Assembly (NCBI RefSeq): GCF_015665295.1
Contig: NZ_JADFAJ010000012.1
Span: forward strand, 117,016 to 181,015
Length of the DNA stretch: 64,000 nt
Reading direction: 5' to 3'
From: Maricaulis sp.
Lineage (GTDB): Bacteria > Pseudomonadota > Alphaproteobacteria > Caulobacterales > Maricaulaceae
The notes under the pieces were generated by a model. That model was not told the DNA's origin, did no database searches, and saw only the letters and a list, made by a program, of their open reading frames with translations. Both the position numbers and the translations under genes were made by a program. Positions 19,090-28,404 of the stretch are shown here, piece after piece (the stretch's first letter is position 1; each line of letters starts with the position of its first letter).

Positions 19090-19596
19090 TCAGGAACCGG
19101 AATCTGCCCGCTCGTCGAGGCTGTCGGAGACCTGGTCGGCAAAGCGCGAGAAAGTCCGGCGCGCATCGGTCCACTGGCCATAACCGACGACGTCCTCGAT
19201 GTTCCAGCTGCGCCAGCCATAGCTGTAGGTTTCGAGGACTTCGCCGTCTGCGGAGACCAGCTGAGCCTCGACATCGGCGCCGCCAATCGAAATCGAGGAG
19301 TGGTGCAGGGCGCGCGGTCCGCCCATCTGCTCCATGGTCGGCCGGTTGGGCTGGGCGTCGAGAATTGTCGCATTCAGCACATAACCGCCCTCACCAAGCT
19401 GATCGGCGAGTTCACGCTCCAGCGCATCGCGCAGATAGCCAGCCAGGCGGTCCATCTCGCGTTCGCCAAAATCTTCTGCGTGTTCAACAAGTTCAGGACC
19501 GAAAGCGATCTCGCCGATCGCAACGGGCTGGTCTGCCAGCGACGGGGTGGACAGGGCACCCAGCGCCAGAATGGCCGTCATTGTGCGCAACATCAC
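19090..19596 (-). CDS. Secreted protein, tandem paralogue of the 18375-18929 product
   Basis: A 168-residue protein with a signal peptide (cleavage near SLA-D at about 22). It shares ILDAQPNRPTMEQM, the TYSYGWRSW strand and YGQWTDARRTFSRFADQ with its neighbour, but the remaining sequence has diverged strongly, which suggests an old duplication. Its own terminator lies downstream. Function unknown; likely periplasmic. Confidence 0.72.
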   Translation of the reverse strand: MMLRTMTAILALGALSTPSLADQPVAIGEIAFGPELVEHAEDFGEREMDRLAGYLRDALERELADQLGEGGYVLNATILDAQPNRPTMEQMGGPRALHHSSISIGGADVEAQLVSADGEVLETYSYGWRSWNIEDVVGYGQWTDARRTFSRFADQVSDSLDERADSGS

Positions 19597-19717
19597 GCGC
19601 CTCCTTGATACGTCTACAAGCAGTCCCTCGATCCGAAGGATAGCAGTATCAGGGGGTGGTTGAGAAGGTGCGCCCGGACACGATTACGTATCGGTCAGTT
19701 TCCGGGCAGGCCCGTCG

Positions 19718-19939
19718 CTAGTCATGATCGTGGTCATGGTGGTGATCATCGTCATCATCACCCGGGGTGACGACATCGATCGCAGCACCACCGACCGCGC
19801 CGACCGTGCGCACGGCGGCGCCGGCCGTACCGACGGCGACATCGGTGGCCAGTGCTGCGGCGCCAATCACGATGCAGCCGGACAGGACAGGCGCAAGGCC
19901 GAGAAGGGCGATCAGGGTCAGGAAGCGGCGCATGGTCAT
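19718..19939 (-). CDS. Small lipoprotein with an Asp/His-rich tail
   Basis: A 73-residue lipoprotein. The signal sequence ends in the lipobox LSGC (Cys at about 22). It is followed by an Ala/Gly/Val-rich segment (about 25-58) and a C-terminal run of five Asp and mixed His/Asp residues (last 13 residues). The tail is a plausible metal-binding patch at the membrane surface. It resembles a class of small alphaproteobacterial lipoproteins with acidic tails (NF038104-like) from memory. ATG 19933 is an alternative start. It may be part of the envelope metal pool, but no function is known. Confidence 0.7.
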   Translation of the reverse strand: MTMRRFLTLIALLGLAPVLSGCIVIGAAALATDVAVGTAGAAVRTVGAVGGAAIDVVTPGDDDDDHHHDHDHD

Positions 19940-20001
19940 CTCCGGTGCGTGTTCACCCCGTCATGCCAGACCAGGCCTTTCCGCATGGTGAACGCGACTT
20001 T

Positions 20002-20047
20002 CACCCTGGCAGCTGGCACCCTGACAGCTGGCACCCTGACAGCTGGC
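20002..20047. repeat. 15-bp direct tandem repeat, nearly three copies
   Basis: The unit AGCTGGCACCCTGAC is present twice in full (20011-20025 and 20026-20040), with partial copies on both sides. It lies between the lipoprotein gene and the 3' end of the VWA gene and encodes nothing recognisable. Confidence 0.8.
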
Positions 20048-20055
20048 CGCGAGGA

Positions 20056-22134
20056 TCAGCGACCCTCGCGCCACCAGCCCAGTCCCAGCATGGCGGTGAT
20101 CAAAAGCACCATGAGCAGGCCTGGCAGGAGCGGGATGCGGGTCGAGGCGCGCACCACGTAGCGTTCATTGCGCTTCAGGCCGAGCCAGGAACGACCGGAC
20201 TGGTCGGCTGTGGCGCGAGTCCGGCGCAGGTTCGGCAGGGCTGCATCTGGTCCGTCGCCGATGGCAAACAGGCCGCCGCCGGTCGCATCGACGAAAGGAT
20301 CGAGCATGTCGGCTGACGGACGCATGTCGGCATATTCCAGCGGATTGATCGGACCGAGGGCGGCAACGGTCGTCAGGTCGCCAGACCGCAGTCGCACGAG
20401 GCCCGAGCCCGAGGCGGGGACGCGCGCGGCAAAATGGCCGGGCTCGCCCTCGGATCCGGTCATGGTAACGACGTCCTGGCGGCCATCAGGCCAGGTCAGC
20501 TGCAGTGGCGGCGGCGTGTCGGACAGCGTGACCCGGTCGACCTGCAGCTCGCCATCCGTGGCAAAGGCAGTCAGGCGTTCCTCGTCGAGCTCGGGTTCGC
20601 GCATCAGCCAGTGGGCGACCCGGCGGAACATTTCCGCATAGGGGCCACCACCTTCAAAGCCGCGCGACCACAGCCAGGTCTGATCCGACATCACGATGGC
20701 GGCACGACCGTCTCCGGCGCGCTGGACCACCAGGAGCGGATCACCATCGGGTGTCTCGAGCAAGGTCTCCCCGCCCAGCGCCGTGCCGTGAATGTGACGC
20801 AGCCAACGACCCCATTGCGGTGTTTCACCGCCACCGGCCAGCCCGGCAGTCACCGGATGACGCAGTCCGGTATCGGTCGGCTCCGGCGTGAACGGCGCGT
20901 CGGTGATATAGCCCGTCGGACGCACCGGCAGCACAGCCGCCAGCGGCGTGCGATAGAGGCTCGGCGGTCCGGCAAAGGGCGGGCCGGCCGTGACCAGGAG
21001 CGCGCCACCATTCTCCACATAACGGGCGATATAGTCGAAATAGAGCGGCGGCATGATGTTGCGACGGCGATAGCGGTCGAAGATCACCAGATCGAACTCG
21101 CTGAGGCGCTCGACGAAGAGCTCCTGCACCGGGAAGCCGATCAGGGCCAGCTCGTCGACCGGGGTCGAGTCGCGGCGATCCGGCGGCCGCAGGATTGTGA
21201 AATGGACAAGGTCGACCGACGGGTCGGATTTCAACAGGTCGCGCCAGGCCCGGGCGCCATTGTGGGGCTCTCCCGTGACCAGCAGTACACGCAGGCGGTC
21301 ACGCACACCGGACACCGAAACGGCAGCGCGGTTGTTGATCAGCGACAATTCCTGGCGACCGGCCTCGACTTCGGCCTCGATGACATTCTGGCCGCGGCGC
21401 TCGACGGGAACCTCGACGCGGGTCGAGCGACCGATCGGAATCGCATGGACTTGCGGGTCACCTCCCTCGAAGCGGAAGGCGACATTCGCCGTGCCCTGCA
21501 TGGCGTCGTCCTCGACGCGGATCACGAAGGAGACTGTCTGGCCGACAATGCCGTAGCGCGGCGCTTCCTCGATCATGAGGCGGCGGTCCCCGGCATTTCG
21601 GTCGCCGGTCAGGACATGGTGGATCGGGGCATCGACATTGAGCGCGTTCGCGTCCGGCGGCGCGTCATGCACCTGGCCGTCGCTGACCAGGACGATGCCG
21701 GCCAGCCGGTCGGGCGGTGCGCTGGCAAGGGCGGCGTTCAGGCCGTCAAACAGCATGGTGCCGTCGGCAGTTTCACCGGCCTCGACCTCGATCAGGTCGA
21801 GCAGCGGGTCCGCCTCGGCCTCGCGGCGCAGGGCGGCCGCCATTTCCCCGGCCGCCTCGCGGCGCCCGCCCACCGTCATCGAGGAAGACGTGTCGGTGAC
21901 CAGCACGGCGATATCGGGCAAGGGGTCGCGCTCTTCCTCGACCAGCGAGGGATTGGCGAGAACCAGCGCGATCAGGGCGACGCCGAGCGTGCGCCAGAAC
22001 CAGCCGGACAGTTTTTGCAGCCCGCCGGCAGCAATCGCCAGCAGGGCGAGGCCGGCCAGACCGCCAATGACGGGCCAGGGCAGGAGGGGTGCAAAGTCGA
22101 GCGCCGACACGGTCGCAGCGAGAGGCGCACTCAT
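20056..22134 (-). CDS. Membrane protein with VWA-like and glutamine-amidotransferase-like domains
   Basis: A 692-residue protein with two N-terminal membrane helices (about 17-35 and 45-62) and one at the C-terminus (about 670-688), so the large middle part faces one side, most likely the periplasm. A von Willebrand A-like domain begins at about 72 with an intact metal-site motif DTSSS (81-85). A class-I glutamine-amidotransferase-like fold (about 280-540, starting LLVTGEPHNGARAW and including GGALLVTAGP) lacks an obvious catalytic Cys. It is the last gene of the MoxR-DUF58 operon, coupled by a four-base overlap. These operons are associated with assembly or quality control of envelope complexes; the exact target is unknown. 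Confidence 0.85.
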   Translation of the reverse strand: MSAPLAATVSALDFAPLLPWPVIGGLAGLALLAIAAGGLQKLSGWFWRTLGVALIALVLANPSLVEEERDPLPDIAVLVTDTSSSMTVGGRREAAGEMAAALRREAEADPLLDLIEVEAGETADGTMLFDGLNAALASAPPDRLAGIVLVSDGQVHDAPPDANALNVDAPIHHVLTGDRNAGDRRLMIEEAPRYGIVGQTVSFVIRVEDDAMQGTANVAFRFEGGDPQVHAIPIGRSTRVEVPVERRGQNVIEAEVEAGRQELSLINNRAAVSVSGVRDRLRVLLVTGEPHNGARAWRDLLKSDPSVDLVHFTILRPPDRRDSTPVDELALIGFPVQELFVERLSEFDLVIFDRYRRRNIMPPLYFDYIARYVENGGALLVTAGPPFAGPPSLYRTPLAAVLPVRPTGYITDAPFTPEPTDTGLRHPVTAGLAGGGETPQWGRWLRHIHGTALGGETLLETPDGDPLLVVQRAGDGRAAIVMSDQTWLWSRGFEGGGPYAEMFRRVAHWLMREPELDEERLTAFATDGELQVDRVTLSDTPPPLQLTWPDGRQDVVTMTGSEGEPGHFAARVPASGSGLVRLRSGDLTTVAALGPINPLEYADMRPSADMLDPFVDATGGGLFAIGDGPDAALPNLRRTRATADQSGRSWLGLKRNERYVVRASTRIPLLPGLLMVLLITAMLGLGWWREGR

Positions 22135-24887
22135 TGTCCGAGCCTTTCCAGGATGTCGGGCACGTGGACCTGATCTGCCTTGTAGTTTCCGGTCAGGGCA
22201 TACATCGCGATATTGACGCCGAACCGGATTGCCATCTCGCGTTGGCGGTCGCCGCCGTCAATCGGCGCAGCGGCGCCGCCATTCTCGCCGCGTGACCAGG
22301 CTGTGGCCCAGTCGTGCGAGCCGATGATCACGCCGGAGGTGCCGTCACGCGATGCGCCATCGGGATTGGCCTCGACCCAGACCGGCGATCCGGAATAGCG
22401 GCCGGGGAAATCCTGCAACAGGTAGAAGGCCCGTGTCAGCACATGGTCGCTCGGGATCTGTGACAGGGCCGGTACGTCGATACTGTCGAGCACATTGACC
22501 AGGCCGGGATGCGGCGCGCCGGCACGCAGCATGGCGATGTCGGCGTCCTGGGTGTCGAACACGATCAGACCGCCGGCCGACAGATAGGCCGCGACCCGGC
22601 GCGAGGCTTCATCGCTCAGCGGCCCTGCGTCGCGGGTGACAGGCCAGTAGAGGAGGGGAAAGAAGATCAGCTCGTCGGTGTTCACATTCACGGCGAGCGG
22701 TGCTTCCGGCTCCATGGCACTGCGCCGGAAAATCTCCTGCGACAACCCGGTCAGGCCGGTTCGGCTGCGGTTGTCGATCGTCGTGTCACCGGTGGTGACA
22801 TAACCAAAGCGCAGGGTCAGCGCGGCCTGCATCATCTCATCGCTCAGCTCAAGCCGTTGCGGGGCGGTCGGTGTGTCCTGCGCCTCGGCGGACGGTGCGG
22901 CCAGCGGCGCCAGGCCGAGCGCGAGCAGGGCGGCGGCGGTCGCCCCGCCAAGCCGCACCGGCAGGCGTCCGGCCAGGCCGAGCGCGATCAGCACATCGAG
23001 GGTCAGCATGATGAGGGCGGTGGCCAGCAGGAAGGCATCGAAATGGCGGGCGCGCGGGCCGTCGAGGCCGGCAAAACTGGCGCCGGGAAGGTCGCGGGGC
23101 AGGGGGTCCATGCGGGTGTCCGGTCCGATGATGTTGAGGGCGCTGGCCGCCGATCCGAGCCGATAGAGGCCGGGCGGCGCCACCGGCGAGACCGGTGTGG
23201 TGTCGAAGCTGGCCGCTGGCACGGGGCGGGCGGTGACCGGTGCGGCGACCAGCTGGCCACTGGCATCAAGCGCCCGGTCGAGAATCCAGGCGCCATTGCC
23301 GGGTACCGAGGCGGTGCCGCCCTGGGCGAGTCCCATCAGGCGCTGCAGCATGCGCGGGAAGAGGCCCGACAGAGGCAGGTCGGACCAGTCCGGGCTGGCG
23401 GTCACGTGAAAGAGCACGATCCAGCCGCGGGCGCGGCGCTCGGCGGTGACAAGCGGCGTGCCGTCTTCCAGTCGCGCCCAGACGCGATCCGGCGTGGCGC
23501 TGCCCGGCTGGGCGAGAACCTGGCGGTCGATGGTGGCGGTGCTGTCAGCCGGCAGGCCGGCAAAGGGCGAGGTGTCGGGGAAGGCCGCGATGCGTTGCGG
23601 TTCGTCCCAGTTCAGGGATCCGCCGAACAGGCGGCCGCCCTCGCGCAGGATGACAGGCAGGAGATCGTCGCCCTGTGCCGCCAGGCGCGGCCCGGCGAAC
23701 CGGATCAACACGCCACCCTCATTGACGAAGTCGACGATGCGCTGATCGTCGGAGCGGGCGCTGTCCGTCATCACCAGCACCGAGATGTCCTCGGCCAGCA
23801 GGGCGTCGAGATCGCCATCGATCAGCTGCGCATGCGGCCCCAGGGCGCTGCGCACATAGTGCAGGTCGGACAGGAGCGGCTGGCCCTCATCGCTTTCCAG
23901 CGTGATCAGGCCGACACGCGGACGCTGCCACTGGTCGCCGAGCAGGCGGACAGAGGCGGCCGACGCCGTGCCGTCCAGGCGCAGGCTGGCGATCCGGTTG
24001 CGCAGGTCCAGCGGCAGGGCGATATCGGCGGATGCGCTGCCGTCTCCCGCCTCGAAGGTGACATCGCGGCGGGCGATGGCCCGGCCATCGCTGCCAAGCG
24101 CGGTCACGGCGACCGTGCGCGGGAAGTCGCGGGTCGCACGCAGAACGGAGACGGTCAGACCATCGGCGGCCGGTTCGGGCGCCGCCAGAGCCAGCGGTGC
24201 GCGACCCGCATCCGGCTCGATCACCGTGAGGTCGCCCAGCGCGTCAAGCGTGCGCGACAACTGGGCCGCGTCGCGACTGTCGACGCCGTCACTCAGCCAG
24301 GTCACGGCCATGGCGCCGTCCAGCGTACCATTATTGCGGGCCGCGGTGATGCGATCGGCGGTGGCGCCGCGATCGGCCGGCCAGGCTTGCGGCTCGGCGT
24401 TCTCAAGCTGGCGGCGGGCCTCGTCGGCATTGGCCAGGCGCAGGGCCGGCGCCGCCTGCCCGGTCGGGGCGGTCGTGACGAGGGCCACGGCACGGCCGTC
24501 GCGTTCAGCTTCGTCGATCAGGCGCTCGGCCTCCTGGCGCATGTCGTTCCAGGCGGCGGCACTGGCCCAGCCGGTATCCACCACGATCAGGGCGGGGCGG
24601 GTTTCTTCCTCGACGCTGGGCGGGGTCCAGACCGGACGCGCCAGGGCGATGATGACCAGGGCCGCGATCAGGAGGCGGAACAGGATCAGCCACCAGGGCG
24701 CATGTTGCGGAGTCTCGGCATCATCCGGTGCGCCGAGCAGAAGGCGCAGCGGCGGGAAAATCGCCCGCTTGGGGGCCGGCGGGGTTGCGCGCAGCAGCAG
24801 CCACAAGAGTGGCAGGGCAACAAGTCCGGCCAGCGCCAGAGGGGCGCCGAAAGAAAGAGGGCCAAGGGCAAACATCAGGTCAGACAT
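22131..24887 (-). CDS. BatA-like N-terminal / DUF4159 C-terminal membrane protein
   Basis: A 918-residue protein from ATG 24887, whose ATGTCTGA overlaps the stop of the DUF58 gene. The N-terminus has the BatA (aerotolerance regulator) double helix (about 10-30 and 65-85), followed by a VWA-like domain lacking a clear metal motif, then an amidotransferase-like region. A second pair of helices at about 610-665 precedes the C-terminal DUF4159 domain (about 690-910, with LTLRFGYVTTGD and GGLIVFDTQDAD). Such fused BatA-DUF4159 proteins are typical of alphaproteobacterial MoxR operons and presumably form the membrane platform with the 692-residue partner. Function unknown. Confidence 0.87.
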   Translation of the reverse strand: MSDLMFALGPLSFGAPLALAGLVALPLLWLLLRATPPAPKRAIFPPLRLLLGAPDDAETPQHAPWWLILFRLLIAALVIIALARPVWTPPSVEEETRPALIVVDTGWASAAAWNDMRQEAERLIDEAERDGRAVALVTTAPTGQAAPALRLANADEARRQLENAEPQAWPADRGATADRITAARNNGTLDGAMAVTWLSDGVDSRDAAQLSRTLDALGDLTVIEPDAGRAPLALAAPEPAADGLTVSVLRATRDFPRTVAVTALGSDGRAIARRDVTFEAGDGSASADIALPLDLRNRIASLRLDGTASAASVRLLGDQWQRPRVGLITLESDEGQPLLSDLHYVRSALGPHAQLIDGDLDALLAEDISVLVMTDSARSDDQRIVDFVNEGGVLIRFAGPRLAAQGDDLLPVILREGGRLFGGSLNWDEPQRIAAFPDTSPFAGLPADSTATIDRQVLAQPGSATPDRVWARLEDGTPLVTAERRARGWIVLFHVTASPDWSDLPLSGLFPRMLQRLMGLAQGGTASVPGNGAWILDRALDASGQLVAAPVTARPVPAASFDTTPVSPVAPPGLYRLGSAASALNIIGPDTRMDPLPRDLPGASFAGLDGPRARHFDAFLLATALIMLTLDVLIALGLAGRLPVRLGGATAAALLALGLAPLAAPSAEAQDTPTAPQRLELSDEMMQAALTLRFGYVTTGDTTIDNRSRTGLTGLSQEIFRRSAMEPEAPLAVNVNTDELIFFPLLYWPVTRDAGPLSDEASRRVAAYLSAGGLIVFDTQDADIAMLRAGAPHPGLVNVLDSIDVPALSQIPSDHVLTRAFYLLQDFPGRYSGSPVWVEANPDGASRDGTSGVIIGSHDWATAWSRGENGGAAAPIDGGDRQREMAIRFGVNIAMYALTGNYKADQVHVPDILERLGQ

Positions 24888-25776
24888 CCCTCGCAAGGGC
24901 GCGGAAAAGGGCCAGAACGGCGCTGGTCGCCGGACGGTCGGTACGATGGGTCACCAGGGTCCAGCCATATTGGCGGGCCAGTCCGGCCAGGCGTTCGCCA
25001 TGCTCGGCCCAGCGCTCGCGATAGGCGGTACGGGCTTCCTCGGCGCGGCCGAAGAGCAGGCTGGTCCCGCCGCCAGGGTGTTCGAAACGGGTCCGCCCGG
25101 CATAGGGAAAATCCTCCTCCGCCGGGTCGACGACGCGCAGCAGGATGCCATGCGCCTCCATGGCCGCAAAGCGTGACAGGCGGGCCGTCCAGGTTTCGAT
25201 CGGATCGAGGAAATCGCTGGCCAGCACCACGCGACCGAAGCGCGAGATGTTGGGGGCTTCCACAGCCGAGGCGTCGCCGGGACCCAGCGCCAGCCGGCGC
25301 GAGGCGCGCTCAAGACCCAGGGCACCGGTGCGCGCAATGGCCGATTCGCCGAGCACGCTGACCCGCTCGCCGCCCTGGGTCAGCAGGGCTGCGATGGCGA
25401 TCTGGCAGACCGCGGCGCGGTCGATCTTGGCGCTGTGATTGCGGCTCGAACTGTAGCGCATCGAGGCGGAACCATCGCGCCACAGCCAGATCGTATTGGC
25501 CGCTTCCCACTCATTCTGGCGCACGAAGAGCTGATCCGAGCGTGCCGACTGGCGCCAGTCGATCGCCTGGCGGCCATCCTCGGGACGGTGGTGACGATAC
25601 TGCCAGAAGGTCTCGCCAATGCCGGAGCGGCGACGGCCATGCACGCCCTGGGCGACCGTCGCGGCAATGCGATCGGCCTCGGCGAGCAGGGACGGCAGGC
25701 TGGCCGCCGCGTCCTCGCCTTCATGGCGCAGCGAGACAACGCGTGTCTCGTCCTGGCGATTGCCACTCTGGCTCAT
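24880..25776 (-). CDS. DUF58 protein
   Basis: A 298-residue protein with the DUF58 signature FWQYRHHRPEDGRQAIDWRQ (about residues 55-74), followed by a VWA-like region with WRDGSASM as the degenerate metal-site strand. It starts at ATG 25776 just after the moxR stop. DUF58 proteins work with MoxR AAA ATPases, probably as adaptor or substrate-recruiting factor. The gene is translationally linked on both sides. Confidence 0.88.
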   Translation of the reverse strand: MSQSGNRQDETRVVSLRHEGEDAAASLPSLLAEADRIAATVAQGVHGRRRSGIGETFWQYRHHRPEDGRQAIDWRQSARSDQLFVRQNEWEAANTIWLWRDGSASMRYSSSRNHSAKIDRAAVCQIAIAALLTQGGERVSVLGESAIARTGALGLERASRRLALGPGDASAVEAPNISRFGRVVLASDFLDPIETWTARLSRFAAMEAHGILLRVVDPAEEDFPYAGRTRFEHPGGGTSLLFGRAEEARTAYRERWAEHGERLAGLARQYGWTLVTHRTDRPATSAVLALFRALARDV

Positions 25777-25778
25777 GA

Positions 25779-26777
<999 letters not shown>

Positions 26778-26858
26778 CGTCCTACATTCCTCTCCGATAC
26801 AGACCATATATAGGCCAGTTGGCGCGACGCAGCATGGCGTTGCGCAGATAAGGTGTCC

Positions 26859-27419
26859 ATGCCCTCGACCTCGCAACGCCGTGATCCAATGCAGTCGCTG
26901 CTGAAGGCAGCCCGCGAGGCCGGAACCGGCCTGCCGCCGGTCGAGCGCTGGCATCCCGCGTATTGCGGGGAGATGGACCTCGTCATCAGACGTGACGGAT
27001 CATGGTGGCATGAAGGGGCGCGCATCACCCGGGAACCTCTGATACGGCTGTTTGCGACAATCTTGCGGAAAGATGACGACGGCGTTCATTATCTTGTGAC
27101 GCCGGTTGAGAAAATCGCCATCAAGGTGGAGGTCGCACCCTTCCTGGCCGTGCGAGTCGATGCGGTTGGCGAGGGCCGGGAGCAGTCGCTGGTTTTTCAC
27201 ACCAACATGGACGAGTTGGTCGAGGCCAGGGCCGATCATCCGATTTCGGTCAGCCTGGATCCGCAAACCGGCGAGCCCACGCCCCTGGTCCATGTGCGTG
27301 GTCAGCTGCAAGCCCTGATGACGCGCCCTGTCTTCTATGAGCTTGCCGGACTGGCCGTCGAGCATGACGGTGCGACCGGCGTTTGGAGCGGGGGCGAATT
27401 TTTCGCCCTGGGAGCATGA
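26859..27419 (+). CDS. DUF1285 protein
   Basis: A 186-residue protein matching the DUF1285 pattern: PPVERWHPAYCGEMDLVIRR near the N-terminus, WWHEGARITREPLIRLFATIL, DGVHYLVTPVEK and a C-terminal GVWSGGEFFALG. The structure known for this family is a pair of small beta-rich domains of unknown function. It diverges from moxR with an 81-bp gap and begins a run of closely spaced genes ending with the CCA-adding enzyme. ATG 26889 is another possible start. Confidence 0.85.
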   Translation: MPSTSQRRDPMQSLLKAAREAGTGLPPVERWHPAYCGEMDLVIRRDGSWWHEGARITREPLIRLFATILRKDDDGVHYLVTPVEKIAIKVEVAPFLAVRVDAVGEGREQSLVFHTNMDELVEARADHPISVSLDPQTGEPTPLVHVRGQLQALMTRPVFYELAGLAVEHDGATGVWSGGEFFALGA

Positions 27420-27423
27420 CCGC

Positions 27424-28065
27424 GTGACGGGCAAGGGCGGCATCGACGCGCTGCTGGATCGCTTGCGCGACCGGCTGGATCCGGTCGAAGGGCCGACAAC
27501 GCAGCCGTGTCTGGGCGATGCCGATCTCAATGGCGGTCCGGCCGGCGTGCCGGCGGCCTTTGCCGATGTCGAGATTCGCGATGCCGCCGTGATCGCACCG
27601 CTGATTCTTCATGATGGTCCGCCGCGCCTGCTCTTGACCGAGCGTGCCTCTCACCTGCCACGCCATGCCGGACAGATATCCTTCCCCGGCGGGCGCATTG
27701 ATGCCGGCGGCGAGACCGCTGCCGAGGCGGCCGTGCGCGAATTGGAGGAAGAAGTCGGGATCGCCGCGAGCCATGTCGAGCTGATCGGCCGCTTTGACAG
27801 CTATGCGACGGTGACAGGCTATCACGTCACGCCGTTTGTCGGCGTGATCAAGCCGGGCTACGCGATCATGCCTGATCCTGGTGAAGTTGCCGACGTTTTC
27901 GAGACCCCATTTGATTTCCTGATGGACCCGGCCAATCATCAGCGTCATTCCCGCGAATGGCAGGGTCATGTCCGGCATTTCTATGCGATGCCGTGGGAAG
28001 GTCGCTACATCTGGGGGGCGACAGCAGGCATGCTGAAATCCCTGCACGATCGACTATATGGATAG
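27424..28065 (+). CDS. Nudix hydrolase, CoA-pyrophosphatase (NudL) type
   Basis: A 213-residue protein started at GTG 27424, four bases after the DUF1285 stop. The Nudix box runs from about residue 90 to 112 (GRIDAGGETAAEAAVRELEEEVGI, shown in part). It is preceded by LTERASHLPRHAGQISFPGG, the NudL-type signature that places it with the CoA and acyl-CoA diphosphatases. These cleave CoA to phosphopantetheine and 3',5'-ADP. It is translationally linked with its neighbours. Confidence 0.88.
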   Translation: MTGKGGIDALLDRLRDRLDPVEGPTTQPCLGDADLNGGPAGVPAAFADVEIRDAAVIAPLILHDGPPRLLLTERASHLPRHAGQISFPGGRIDAGGETAAEAAVRELEEEVGIAASHVELIGRFDSYATVTGYHVTPFVGVIKPGYAIMPDPGEVADVFETPFDFLMDPANHQRHSREWQGHVRHFYAMPWEGRYIWGATAGMLKSLHDRLYG

Positions 28066-28068
28066 AAC

Positions 28069-28404
28069 ATGGTTCGCATCACACTCATCGAAATCGCTTC
28101 CTTCCTGTTGCCCTTTGCCCTGTTCATGATCTGGCAGAGGCTGTCGAGCCGCGCACCCGATGCAGGCCGCCTGCCGACGCTCCGCCTGGCGGCTGCCGGC
28201 GCCGCGACGGCCATCGTGATGATGCTGGTCCTGGTCTTCCTCGATGCCAGCCAGGCCGGACGGCCCGGTGAGCGCTATGTGCCGCCGCAGAATATCGATG
28301 GCCGCATCATTCCCGGGCATTTCGTGCCGATTGATGAAAACGAGACTGGCGATGAGGGCGCGGACGAGGCCGCCGATGACGGCGAGACCGACGAACCGCA
28401 ATGA
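28069..28404 (+). CDS. DUF6111-like small membrane protein
   Basis: A 111-residue protein with two membrane helices (about 5-22 and 40-58), a YVPPQ...GHF segment and an acidic tail of alternating Asp/Glu (about 88-111). This form, located immediately before the CCA-adding enzyme, is a conserved alphaproteobacterial arrangement (DUF6111, from memory). The stop overlaps the start of cca by four bases. Function unknown. Confidence 0.8.
   Translation: MVRITLIEIASFLLPFALFMIWQRLSSRAPDAGRLPTLRLAAAGAATAIVMMLVLVFLDASQAGRPGERYVPPQNIDGRIIPGHFVPIDENETGDEGADEAADDGETDEPQ

Noticed and set aside
20434-22173. A 579-codon open frame antisense to the VWA/amidotransferase-like gene
   Set aside because: No ribosome-binding site and no recognisable protein features; explained by the strong third-position GC of the opposite gene.
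22509-25361. A 950-codon open frame on the + strand opposite the MoxR-operon genes
   Set aside because: Its translation is low-complexity Gly/Arg/Ala-rich without domain marks; it mirrors the codon pattern of the real reverse-strand genes in GC-rich DNA.
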